Below, one piece after another: positions 25,858-34,584 of a stretch of DNA of 64,000 nucleotides. Origin of the DNA: Thalassobium sp. R2A62 (GTDB taxonomy: Bacteria > Pseudomonadota > Alphaproteobacteria > Rhodobacterales > Rhodobacteraceae); assembly GCF_000161835.1 (NCBI RefSeq), contig NZ_GG697169.2, positions 2,670,575 through 2,734,574 of the forward strand. The letters are read 5' to 3'. The notes under the pieces are model-generated. The model did no database searches and had not been told where the DNA came from. It saw only the letters and a list, made by a program, of their open reading frames with translations. A program made the position numbers and the translations under genes. Within the stretch, counting starts at the first letter, position 1; each line of letters begins with the position of its first letter.

Positions 25858-26771
25858 CGTTTCACAACATTCCCTTTGCCGAAGGCGAAGCACATCTCGA
25901 TTGGATGGAACTGACCCGCGCCATTGCCAAGGGTCACAATCGCCCCAAGGCACAAGTTGAGGACACGTTCATCTACCGCGGCACAGACACGCTGTTGTCT
26001 CGCGCAGCATGGATCGACGGGATGGGGTTGGCCGTGAAATCCGCGACTGTGTTCCCCGGAAACCGCGACCACGGCAAACCGATGATCGGGGGCGCGGTCA
26101 GCTTGTTCTCGGACACGGATGGCTCTCTAGAAGCCGTCATCGACTTTCACCTGATCACCAAATGGAAGACGGCGGGTGACAGTTTGCTCGCCGCGACACG
26201 GCTGGCGCGCCCCGACAGCGAAACCATTCTAATCGTCGGTGCGGGTACCGTGGGCCATTCGTTGAAACAGGCGTATTCGGCGGCGTTTCCTGAGGCGCGT
26301 TTTGTTGTTTGGAACAGAACGCCCGCAGGCGCTGACACCTTTGCCGCGCAATACAGCAACGTCGACGTGGCGACTGATCTGGAAACGGCAGTCATGTCTG
26401 CCGACATCATTACTTGTGCGACCATGTCGACCGCGCCCCTGATCCAAGGTGATTGGCTGCAACCCGGTCAACATCTCGATCTCATTGGAGCCTACCGCCC
26501 TGATATGCGCGAGGCTGATGATGTCGCGTTGCTGAGGTCTCGGGTATTTGTTGACAGTTATGACACAACCCTGGGTCATATTGGCGAAATTAAAATACCA
26601 CTTGAAAGTGGCGTGATCGATCGTGATCGTATCGTGGCTGACTACTATGATCTGGACCAATTCCAGCGCCAAACACCACAGGACATTACGATGTTCAAAA
26701 ATGGCGGCGGGGCGCATATGGACCTGATGGTCAGCAAATATGTTTTGGACCAATGGGTGGCAGCTACGTGA
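25854..26771 (+). CDS. Ornithine cyclodeaminase / mu-crystallin family protein
   Basis: A 305-residue NAD(P)-dependent protein. The start at 25854 ([12 protein letters not shown]) overlaps the HAD stop by four bases and was preferred to 25803. The Rossmann block is ILIVGAGTVGHSLKQAYSAAFPEA; the substrate region FHLITKWKTAGDSLLAATRLA matches the family's W-K-T-A-A block with Lys-Thr retained. Members include ornithine cyclodeaminase, alanine dehydrogenase and ketimine reductase, so the exact reaction is open. Confidence 0.88.
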   Translation: MTFHNIPFAEGEAHLDWMELTRAIAKGHNRPKAQVEDTFIYRGTDTLLSRAAWIDGMGLAVKSATVFPGNRDHGKPMIGGAVSLFSDTDGSLEAVIDFHLITKWKTAGDSLLAATRLARPDSETILIVGAGTVGHSLKQAYSAAFPEARFVVWNRTPAGADTFAAQYSNVDVATDLETAVMSADIITCATMSTAPLIQGDWLQPGQHLDLIGAYRPDMREADDVALLRSRVFVDSYDTTLGHIGEIKIPLESGVIDRDRIVADYYDLDQFQRQTPQDITMFKNGGGAHMDLMVSKYVLDQWVAAT

Positions 26772-27682
26772 TTTGGGGTCTCATCGGACTTGGTGTTTTG
26801 GCGGTTCTCCCGTTCGTGCTTGAGGCACGTCGCGAGGTGCCAGACACTGCCTTTGCTCCCGGATCTATGGCTGACCTGTCCCAAGGCCGCACGCATTTTC
26901 GTTGGATCGGGCCATCCCACGGACCGATCATTGTTGCGGTCCACGGGCTCACCACGCCGTCGCCCGTTTGGGAAAAGATCGCGGATGGTTTGGCCAAACT
27001 TGGCTACCGCACATTGGTGTATGATCTGTACGGGCGTGGGTTTTCAGACGCACCCAAAGGGGACCACGATCGCGCGTTTTACCTGCAGCAGCTGGATGAT
27101 CTTCTCGAACATCAAGGGATCACGGGTCAGTTCGTCTTGATGGGCTATTCGATGGGGGGATCAATCGCGACCACCTATGCCGCCCGATCTCCCAGCCGCC
27201 TGACACGCCTCTTCTTGGTGGCGACTGCGGGGCTCGAGACAAATGATAGCGCCTTTTCCAAGCTCTGCGTCAAAACGCCGTTTCTGGGTGATTGGCTGCA
27301 TGCTTTGGTGCGCCCGATGCGCAGCCGGTGGGCGTTGTTTCGGTCGCGCAAGGTCGCGTCCGAAGTGGGCGGAATTAACGAACTGCAGCGCGCCGAAACC
27401 TATCGCCGTGGGTTTGCCCCCGCCGTGTTATCCAGCCGCCGCCACATGTTGGCTGAGTTTATGATCGACGATCACCGCAGCATCGCACGGTCAGCCATTC
27501 CTGTGATCGCCATTTGGGGCGAAGAAGACCGCGTCATCCCGATCCGTGCCTTGGGCACATTGGCACAACTGAACCGTGAAACGCGCCAAGACGTTGTGCA
27601 GTACGCGGATCACGGCCTGCCGTTTACACACGGATCCAAGGTCGTTGAAAGCATCCAACAGGCTATGGCCGGCGGACATTAG
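26768..27682 (+). CDS. Membrane-anchored alpha/beta hydrolase
   Basis: About 304 residues. The GTG at 26768 overlaps the preceding stop as GTGA, matching the rest of the operon; an ATG at 26753 is the alternative. An N-terminal hydrophobic helix (IWGLIGLGVLAVLPFVLEARR) acts as anchor or signal. The nucleophile is Ser in GYSMGGSIA, the acid Asp in WGEEDRVIP, and the His in DHGLPF. Sequence around VHGLTTPSPVW and DLYGRGFSDAP fits esterase or haloperoxidase-like hydrolases. Substrate unknown. Confidence 0.85.
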   Translation: MIWGLIGLGVLAVLPFVLEARREVPDTAFAPGSMADLSQGRTHFRWIGPSHGPIIVAVHGLTTPSPVWEKIADGLAKLGYRTLVYDLYGRGFSDAPKGDHDRAFYLQQLDDLLEHQGITGQFVLMGYSMGGSIATTYAARSPSRLTRLFLVATAGLETNDSAFSKLCVKTPFLGDWLHALVRPMRSRWALFRSRKVASEVGGINELQRAETYRRGFAPAVLSSRRHMLAEFMIDDHRSIARSAIPVIAIWGEEDRVIPIRALGTLAQLNRETRQDVVQYADHGLPFTHGSKVVESIQQAMAGGH

Positions 27683-28917
27683 GCCGCCGCTGCGGGCAAC
27701 GGGCGTTCCTTGATCGGCAAGTGAACGATCGCCGAAAACGCGCCGACACCGACACCTACCCACCAGACTGCGTTGTAGTTGCCATAGATATCGTACAACG
27801 CCCCACCCAGCCAGACACCCAAGAAGCTGCCCAACTGGTGGCTAAAGAACACGATCCCATAGAGCGTGCCCATATACCGAAGCCCGTAAATATGCGCGAC
27901 AAGACCGCTGGTCAGCGGCACCGTTGCCAGCCACAGCGATCCCATCGTGATCGAAAAGACAATCACTGTCATAGGCGTGATCGGCGTGAGAATGAAAATG
28001 GCCGCGATCACGGTGCGTCCTGTATAAATGCCCGCCAGCAGATATTTCTTGGAATACCGTTTGCCCAACCAACCAGCAAGAAGCGTGCCGCCGATATTGG
28101 CTAAACCGATCAGCGAGATTGCGACCGCGCCTAGCGCCGAGGTGGTGGTGATACCTGCGCTATGAAGCACACCACCCACGGCAATCGGTCCGCACATTTC
28201 GGTGACAAACGCAGGGAAGTGCGCGATGATAAAGGCCAGCTGGTAGCCGCAAGAAAAGAATCCCAAAAAGATCAACGTATAGGACGGATCGCGAAACGCT
28301 TTCTTGAGGATCGCGCCCATCGATTCTTCTAGCTCGGCTTTGGTCGCCACTGTGGGCGATCGCATAAAGGGCAATGTCATCAGCGTCGCAAGGATCAAAC
28401 CCGCAAAGACAAGGAACGTCGTCTGCCACGTGAGGAATGTCAGCAAGTATTTTGCAAGCGGCGCACCAAAGACTTGGCCTGCCGAACCTGCCGCCGTTGC
28501 AATCGCCAGTGACATGGACCGGTTTTCATCTGATGACGCTCGTCCCACAACCGCGAGGATCACACCAAAGCCTGTGCCCGCAATGCCAAAGCCGACGAAT
28601 ACTTCGTACATTTGATGCGCGATCGGTGTTGTCGCACCCGAGCTTAGGATCAAACCGGCCGCATATGTAACAGCGCCTAGAATGATGGCCTTTCGGTCTC
28701 CAACCTTTTCTGCAATCGCACCAAAGATGGGCTGACCTATTCCCCACGCAAGGTTCTGGATCGCGATCGCCAACGAAAATTCAGACCGCAGCCAACCGAA
28801 CTCTTCAGCGATCGGGATTTGAAACACCCCAAATGACGCCCGGATCGCAAAGCCGGTCATGATAATAATGCAGCCCGCAACTAGGACAGGTGTGATCAAA
28901 GAGGTCCGTTGTTCCAT
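27679..28917 (-). CDS. MFS transporter, monocarboxylate/oxalate-formate antiporter type
   Basis: A 412-residue carrier with twelve predicted helices. The ATG at 28917 (MEQRTSLITPVLVAG) was chosen because the preceding 38 in-frame residues are not membrane-like and have no ribosome site. Diagnostic stretches are FGVFQIPIAEEFGWLRSEFSLAIAIQNLAWGIGQPIFG and EKVGDRKAI, as in OFA/MCT-type carriers. It likely moves a monocarboxylate. It converges with the hydrolase gene with a four-base overlap. Confidence 0.86.
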   Translation of the reverse strand: MEQRTSLITPVLVAGCIIIMTGFAIRASFGVFQIPIAEEFGWLRSEFSLAIAIQNLAWGIGQPIFGAIAEKVGDRKAIILGAVTYAAGLILSSGATTPIAHQMYEVFVGFGIAGTGFGVILAVVGRASSDENRSMSLAIATAAGSAGQVFGAPLAKYLLTFLTWQTTFLVFAGLILATLMTLPFMRSPTVATKAELEESMGAILKKAFRDPSYTLIFLGFFSCGYQLAFIIAHFPAFVTEMCGPIAVGGVLHSAGITTTSALGAVAISLIGLANIGGTLLAGWLGKRYSKKYLLAGIYTGRTVIAAIFILTPITPMTVIVFSITMGSLWLATVPLTSGLVAHIYGLRYMGTLYGIVFFSHQLGSFLGVWLGGALYDIYGNYNAVWWVGVGVGAFSAIVHLPIKERPLPAAAA

Positions 28918-29077
28918 GGCCGCGACGTTGGGGGAATTTGCACAGAGGGTCAATTCATCAGTTGTGATCTGCACCCCACGAATTGCGATATGCCGATTGG
29001 CCCTGTCCCCACCAGTTTTGACACGAACCAAGACATAGTGACTTTTCTGCGGACCGTTGCACGCGTATGTCAGGGGT

Positions 29078-30130
29078 ATGACGATGTTGCAGACCTATCA
29101 GGCCCGCGTGGCGGCAGGAACGCTGACCACTGATCCCGCACAGGAATTGGTGATGGCGCAGTTTGATCGAATTGCCGAAGGGCTGACCGAGGCAAAGCCA
29201 ACAGGGTGGTTCCGCAAAGCGCGGCCAGCTCCCAAAGGGCTGTATCTGTGGGGCGGTGTCGGTCGTGGTAAATCAATGTTGATGGACCTGTTTGTGTATG
29301 GATTAGATGTACCCGTGCGCCGCGTCCATTTTCACGCCTTTATGCAAGAGATTCACGCGGCCATGCACGAGGCCCGCAAAGACGGCGTCGAAGATGCCAT
29401 CGCACCTGTCGCGGCCGAGGTGGTTCGCACGGTGCGTTGTTTGGCGTTCGACGAGATGCAGATCACGGACATCACGGATGCGATGATCGTCGGGCGCCTG
29501 TTCGAGGCGCTGTTCGCGGCTGGCGTGGTCGTTGTGACAACGTCCAACCGCATCCCTGATGATCTCTACAAGGACGGGCTAAACCGCCAACTGTTTCTGC
29601 CGTTTATCGAACTGCTCAAGGACCAGATGGTCGTGCATGAATTGGCGTCCCCCACGGATTATCGGCAGGATCGGCTTGCCGGATCACCGGTTTATTTCAC
29701 CCCAGCTGACGGTGCGGCGCGTACGGCCATTGATGCAATCTGGGATGGGCTGACAGGCGGGCGGGGCGCGCCACTGACGTTGCGGGTCAAGGGGCGTGAT
29801 GTCGTGATCCCGATGTTTCACAATGGTGTCGCGCGTGCGCGGTTTCATGATCTGTGTGGCCAGCCGTTGGGGGCTGCCGACTATCTCGCGCTTGCTGAAA
29901 CTGCGCGGCTGCTGATCCTCGAGGCAATCCCGTGTTTGGGCCGCGACAATTTCAACGAGGCGAAACGCTTTGTGACCTTGATCGACGCGCTCTACGAGGC
30001 GCAGGTCAAACTGATCGCCAGCGCTGATGCGACGCCCGAGATGCTCTATCTCGAAGGTGAGGGAACATTTGAATTCGAGAGAACGGCCAGCCGTCTGCGC
30101 GAGATGCAAAGCCATGGGTGGGGCGGCTGA
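29078..30130 (+). CDS. zapE: AFG1/ZapE-family ATPase
   Basis: A roughly 350-residue P-loop ATPase. In bacteria ZapE interacts with the divisome and destabilises FtsZ; mitochondrial AFG1 handles membrane proteins. Walker A is GGVGRGKSML, Walker B is LAFDEMQITD, and the sensor region TTSNRIPDDLYKDGLNR and FLPFIELLK are family blocks. Starts at 29078 or 29084 are both possible; AGGGG at 29072 favours the second by spacing. It converges with the LysM gene. Confidence 0.92.
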   Translation: MTMLQTYQARVAAGTLTTDPAQELVMAQFDRIAEGLTEAKPTGWFRKARPAPKGLYLWGGVGRGKSMLMDLFVYGLDVPVRRVHFHAFMQEIHAAMHEARKDGVEDAIAPVAAEVVRTVRCLAFDEMQITDITDAMIVGRLFEALFAAGVVVVTTSNRIPDDLYKDGLNRQLFLPFIELLKDQMVVHELASPTDYRQDRLAGSPVYFTPADGAARTAIDAIWDGLTGGRGAPLTLRVKGRDVVIPMFHNGVARARFHDLCGQPLGAADYLALAETARLLILEAIPCLGRDNFNEAKRFVTLIDALYEAQVKLIASADATPEMLYLEGEGTFEFERTASRLREMQSHGWGG

Positions 30131-30163
30131 CTTCTCTGGTCAACCTGCCCCGTCAGTGTGTTC

Positions 30164-30931
30164 TTAGATGGCAGGGATCAGCAAGCGCTGACCAATGCGA
30201 CTCCGATCTGGGCTAGCCAGAATGCCGCGATTTGCGTTGAAGATCGCGTTATAGCTCGATGTGTTTCCGTAGTAGAGCAGCGAGATCGCAGCGAGACTAT
30301 CGCCAGATACCACTGTGTAGAACTGAGGCTCGCCATTCGTAGATGGACGGGCCGCAGGTGCCGTTGGGTTGAATGCTGCGTTGCTGACCGCCGCGTTGCC
30401 ACAGTTGGATGTGAGGCCGTCACATACGTCGACGGCTTGCTCGACGAGGCTCAGCAACAATGAACGTGTGTCGACCGAACCACGGCTGTCTACCAGACCA
30501 TCAGGAACTTGGATCAGACCGTTGTTTGCCGCATTGCGCAGCAGTTCTTCGACTTCGACAGTGTCACGACCGCGGTTCACTTCAGAGACCGCACCGTTGG
30601 TGATCGCTTGTTGCAGTGTCGCTGCGCCACCGACGCTGCTGATCCGTGCCGCTGCTTTGCGCATCAGGGCGACTTGGGCGTCGCGTGCAGTGTCGGTTGT
30701 GTTCGGCTCGGCTGTTGTGACGTTGCCTGTTTCAACCTGTGGGGCTGCAGGTGCTGTCAAAACGTTGGATGCCTCGAGGCGTGTCACGATGTTCTCGACT
30801 GATGGTGTGTCTGCTTCGACAGGCACTTCGACGATCTGAACAGTGGGCTGCAACGTGGCGCGTGCGATTTGGTAGGTCACGAGGCTGCCGACGACAAAGG
30901 CGAAAACGCCGATCGCTGCAAAGGCATACAT
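30164..30931 (-). CDS. LysM-domain envelope protein, probably 5'-frameshifted
   Basis: The intact frame gives 255 residues: a membrane helix at residues 2-25, a long low-complexity periplasmic region, and a C-terminal LysM peptidoglycan-binding domain (about 205-254, FYTVVSGDSLAAISLLYYG). The start at 30931 has no ribosome site. A better start is ATG 31062, which has AGGA seven bases upstream and lies 12 bases after the rhodanese-like gene. Its frame reads MSPKLTTNLPHPENASAAV and would join the LysM frame if the five-C run at 30988-30984 had one more base, giving 299 residues. The gene is therefore probably frameshifted. Confidence 0.75.
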   Translation of the reverse strand: MYAFAAIGVFAFVVGSLVTYQIARATLQPTVQIVEVPVEADTPSVENIVTRLEASNVLTAPAAPQVETGNVTTAEPNTTDTARDAQVALMRKAAARISSVGGAATLQQAITNGAVSEVNRGRDTVEVEELLRNAANNGLIQVPDGLVDSRGSVDTRSLLLSLVEQAVDVCDGLTSNCGNAAVSNAAFNPTAPAARPSTNGEPQFYTVVSGDSLAAISLLYYGNTSSYNAIFNANRGILASPDRSRIGQRLLIPAI

Positions 30932-31073
30932 GCGCGAACGATCCGATTTTATGCAACGATGGGTGCCGCTGACGCCGCCTCTTGGGGGCGTTGCAAGAAG
31001 CTAGGAACCGCAGCCGAAGCGTTTTCGGGGTGAGGCAAATTTGTTGTGAGTTTTGGCGACATTGGATCCTGGC

Positions 31074-31682
31074 TCATGATTGTGGTTCAACGAATGACAG
31101 TCCGAGCCCAGCGCAAACCTGCATTCCGCCTCTGTAATATGCGAGCTTTTCCGTTGGGAAATTCGCGTCGATTAATAACGCAACCAATTGCTGCGCCTGC
31201 TCTGAACCCGGGCCCGAATCGTAAATCATCAGGTCATAGGCGTTACTAAAATCGTATCCGTTGCCTTGGGGTACGCCGCCCAGTGCCGCGAGGATCTGCG
31301 CGCTAAAGGGGTTAGTTGGCGCGACCGTTTGGGTTGGAACATTGACCGAGCTTACGATGAAGCCGACCTGACGCTCGCGCGGGATGCGTGCGTCGGTCAA
31401 CAGGCCCGATCCGTCTTCGACTTGGCACGTCAGAAATTTGATCAGTTCAATTTCGCCGACCTTTGCGACCCGTCTGTCCACTTGCAGCGCATTTTCACAT
31501 AGACCTGTGCAATTCTCACTGCTTTCAGCAAAGGCGGCGAGTGCGGCGGTGTTAATTTGTGGCGACTGTGTGATGACCATACGTTGGCCGTTGAAGACAA
31601 AAGATGTGCCTTCACTTTGGGCCTGCGCGGTGGTGCTCAACATTATCGCGAACGCAAAGCTCGCCCTTAAAATCTTTTTCAT
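31074..31682 (-). CDS. Exported rhodanese-like protein lacking the catalytic cysteine
   Basis: 202 residues from the ATG at 31682, with a Sec leader ending TAQA. The mature part from about residue 70 follows the rhodanese pattern: LLTDARIPRERQVGFIVSSVNVP near the start and YYRGGMQVCAGLGLSFVEP at the end. Where active rhodaneses have C-x5-R, this protein has YDSGPGSEQAQQ, so sulfur transfer is unlikely. A CTGLCENAL pair of cysteines precedes the domain. It is upstream of the LysM gene, with which it probably forms an envelope operon. Confidence 0.7.
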   Translation of the reverse strand: MKKILRASFAFAIMLSTTAQAQSEGTSFVFNGQRMVITQSPQINTAALAAFAESSENCTGLCENALQVDRRVAKVGEIELIKFLTCQVEDGSGLLTDARIPRERQVGFIVSSVNVPTQTVAPTNPFSAQILAALGGVPQGNGYDFSNAYDLMIYDSGPGSEQAQQLVALLIDANFPTEKLAYYRGGMQVCAGLGLSFVEPQS

Positions 31683-31851
31683 CCTAATGCCCCCCCAGAG
31701 GTCCAAAGCACTTTATCTGGAAATAATGGCTGGCAGGCCCAGTGCTTTTTGGTTGTGACACAACATATCGGGGCAAGGTGATTCGCTCGTCAAAGCAAAA
31801 ACGAATCGCTAATTCGCTTTTTTTGAGGGTGAGTCGCAACTGTGACGGGTG

Positions 31852-33123
31852 TCAGCCGTGGGTTTTTAGGATGTCGCCCGCCAAATAAAGTGACCCACAG
31901 ATCAAAATGCGGGCATGTGGCGCGTCTTGGACGATCTGCGCGACGGCGGCTTCGACTGATGGCATAGGTGTCGCAGACAACCCCGCCCCGATAGCTGCAT
32001 CTGCGGTCTCTTGGGCGCTCAACGTCGCGGCCTCGTTTTCGATCGATACCGCATAGACATGCCGCGCAAAGCTGGCGAGCGGTTTGAAATATCCGCTCAC
32101 GTCCTTGGTCTTGAGCATGCCGGTGATCAGATAGGTCTCGCGATCAGGATGTTCAGCCAAGGTTTCGGCAATCGCAATCGCCGCTGCAGGATTGTGCCCA
32201 CCATCCAACCAGAGATCGGCGCCCTTTGCAGCATCGACCAGTGGCCCCGTCGCCAACCGCTGCATCCGCGCAGGCCAAGTTGCGTTGCGCAGAGCGGCCT
32301 CGCAAACCTCGGGCCTCAATCCCAAATGACGCAGAGCGGCAATCACCATCCCCGCATTCTGAATTTGATGCGGACCCGGCAGGGCGGGGCGCGGCAAATC
32401 CAGCAATCCAGTATCATCTTGGAACACGACGCCATCGCGCTCGGCTTCGATATGCCAATGCTGCCCTTGGGCAATGATCGGCACACCCAGCGCGGCCGCA
32501 CGATGTTCGATCACGGCCATGACTTCTTCGTGTTGGCGTCCAATGACGCAAGGGACACCCTGTTTGATGATCCCAGCCTTTTCGCCCGCGATTTCGGGCA
32601 GTGTGTTGCCCAGAAATTGTTGGTGATCGATATCGATAGGCGTGATGACTGACAGTGCTGGTTGTTCCACAACATTGGTTGCGTCCAAGCGCCCGCCCAA
32701 GCCAACCTCGAGCAGGACGTAATCCGCAGGTACCCGAGAAAAAGCTAGGATCGCTGCGACTGTCGTAATTTCGAAATAGGTAATGCTCTCGCCGCCATTG
32801 GCTGCGTAACATTCGTCCAGAATATCTGTCAGCAACTCTTCGGAAATCAGCGCGCCTGCCAAACGGATACGTTCATGAAACCGTGCCAGATGCGGCGATG
32901 TATAGGCATGTACCCGCAGACCCGCGGCCTCGAGACCCGCGCGGATCATAGCCTGCGTCGACCCTTTGCCGTTGGTGCCAGCGATATGAATGACGGGCGG
33001 CAGTTTGTTCTGCGGGTTGTCCAGCGCCTCTAGCAACCGCCAAACACGATCCAGCGTTAGATCAATGATCTTGGGGTGAAGCGCCATCATGCGCTCGAGA
33101 ATGACATCCGATCCTTGCGTCAT
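31852..33123 (-). CDS. folC: Bifunctional dihydrofolate synthase / folylpolyglutamate synthase
   Basis: Adds glutamate to dihydropteroate and to reduced folates, with ATP, in the cytosol. It has 423 residues. The ATP-binding P-loop is HIAGTNGKGSTQAMI, followed by the omega loop YTSPHLARFHERIRLAG; EVGLGGRLDATNV and TPIDIDHQQFLG are further family blocks. It overlaps the small membrane gene by four bases and is in an accD-folC cluster, a common arrangement in proteobacteria. Confidence 0.96.
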   Translation of the reverse strand: MTQGSDVILERMMALHPKIIDLTLDRVWRLLEALDNPQNKLPPVIHIAGTNGKGSTQAMIRAGLEAAGLRVHAYTSPHLARFHERIRLAGALISEELLTDILDECYAANGGESITYFEITTVAAILAFSRVPADYVLLEVGLGGRLDATNVVEQPALSVITPIDIDHQQFLGNTLPEIAGEKAGIIKQGVPCVIGRQHEEVMAVIEHRAAALGVPIIAQGQHWHIEAERDGVVFQDDTGLLDLPRPALPGPHQIQNAGMVIAALRHLGLRPEVCEAALRNATWPARMQRLATGPLVDAAKGADLWLDGGHNPAAAIAIAETLAEHPDRETYLITGMLKTKDVSGYFKPLASFARHVYAVSIENEAATLSAQETADAAIGAGLSATPMPSVEAAVAQIVQDAPHARILICGSLYLAGDILKTHG

Positions 33124-33518
33124 AAGAGACCCTTCTCTTTGCGGTGGATCAGCAAAAGCCCGCCACCCGCGACAACATCAAATCCGGCACAGAACATAGG
33201 CCACCATTCAGGGGCAGGGTGATGTGTCGCGTGGAACACTGCGTCCATGAAACCATGTGCGATCAGCCCAGCCGCAATGACTGGCACACCGATCCGAAAC
33301 CCAAATACCGCCCAAATAATAAACACACAGAAAATACCGATATGTAGGACTTGATCCCAAATCGTTCCGGCGTCAAACGCAAAAACAGGAAAGAACAAAG
33401 CGACTGCAATCAGCATTACTGCTGCCGCTGCGCGCTCTGCGATCATGCCCGTTCGGGCCATGCCCACAATTGTCAAAAGACCTAAACCACCGCCTATCAA
33501 AAGCGGCCCGATCATCAC
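33120..33518 (-). CDS. Small integral membrane protein
   Basis: 132 residues with four hydrophobic helices (about 3-22, 30-50, 55-90 as one or two, and 105-122) and conserved-looking HGFMDAVFHATHHP in a loop. The multiple His residues resemble small four-helix families such as DUF6010, but I am not certain. It lies between accD and folC with four-base overlaps on both sides, so it is expressed with them; its role is unknown. Confidence 0.75.
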   Translation of the reverse strand: MMIGPLLIGGGLGLLTIVGMARTGMIAERAAAAVMLIAVALFFPVFAFDAGTIWDQVLHIGIFCVFIIWAVFGFRIGVPVIAAGLIAHGFMDAVFHATHHPAPEWWPMFCAGFDVVAGGGLLLIHRKEKGLL

Positions 33519-34441
33519 TCGCTAGGCTCGGCTGCCTCGGCATTGTCCGTCTCGTTGGCTGACGGTGGGGGTAGATCACCTTTGATCGCCGGCGGCATAT
33601 CCATCAGTATCCGAACAATCGTCACCAGCTCGTCGCGCAACTCAGTGCGCGAGGTCACGCGGTCCAGCATTCCGTGATCCAGCAAATATTCCGCCCGTTG
33701 GAACCCCTCGGGCAGCTTTTCACGGATTGTCTGTTCGATCACGCGTGCGCCAGCAAAACAGATCATCGCGTTTGGCTCGGCAATCTGTACATCACCCAGC
33801 ATCGCATAGGACGCGGTGACGCCGCCTGTCGTTGGATGGGTCAACACAACGATATAGGGCAGGCCTGCTTCCTTGAGCATCTCAATCGCAATTGTCGTGC
33901 GGGGCATTTGCATCAGGCCCATAATGCCTTCTTGCATCCGCGCACCACCGGCTGCGGAAAACAGCACCAATGGCCGCCCCATTTCAACAGCACGTTCAGC
34001 GGCCGCAACAATCGCGTTGCCGACGTACATGCTCATCGAGCCGCCCATGAATGAAAAGTCCTGCGCACAGGCAACGATAGGCGTGCGCCCAATCTCACCC
34101 TCGGCAACCAGCATAGCGTCTTGCTCGCCCGTATTCTTTTGCGCCGCTTTCAAACGATCAGGGTATTTCTTTTGATCTTTAAAGTGCAGGGGATCAGCCA
34201 AAGGCGCAGGCACGTCAATCTCGACAAAGATCCCATTGTCAAACAGGCCGTGGAACCGGTCACGCGGAGCGATCCGCATATGGTGTCCGCAATGGGTACA
34301 GACGTTTAGATTGTCTGACAGTTCGCGGTGGAACAGCATGGTTCCGCACTCATCGCACTTGGTCCACAGGTTTTCTGGCACGTCACGGCGCGAGAAAATT
34401 GAATTGATCCGAGGACGGACGTAGTTGGTGATCCAGTTCAT
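33515..34441 (-). CDS. accD: Acetyl-CoA carboxylase carboxyltransferase subunit beta
   Basis: With AccA it transfers carboxyl from biotin to acetyl-CoA, the first committed step of fatty acid synthesis. It has 308 residues from ATG 34441 (MNWITNYVRPRI). The N-terminal zinc ribbon C-x2-C-x15-C-x2-C (CDECG and CTHCG) is intact. Crotonase-fold blocks include FSAAGGARMQEGIMGLMQM and THPTTGGVTASYAMLGD. The C-terminus is acidic. First gene of accD - membrane protein - folC. Confidence 0.97.
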   Translation of the reverse strand: MNWITNYVRPRINSIFSRRDVPENLWTKCDECGTMLFHRELSDNLNVCTHCGHHMRIAPRDRFHGLFDNGIFVEIDVPAPLADPLHFKDQKKYPDRLKAAQKNTGEQDAMLVAEGEIGRTPIVACAQDFSFMGGSMSMYVGNAIVAAAERAVEMGRPLVLFSAAGGARMQEGIMGLMQMPRTTIAIEMLKEAGLPYIVVLTHPTTGGVTASYAMLGDVQIAEPNAMICFAGARVIEQTIREKLPEGFQRAEYLLDHGMLDRVTSRTELRDELVTIVRILMDMPPAIKGDLPPPSANETDNAEAAEPSE

Positions 34442-34584
34442 GGGCCAGCTTTCTGTATATTCTGTTGGTTTCAGATAGCCATGCCTGCGCCGAATTGCAA
34501 ACAATGTGGATGTGCTGGGGTCTTGTTCACCGCGTCCAGACCCCTTAGACCGTTTCGGACAATTTTACGCGAGGGAGACGCGCC

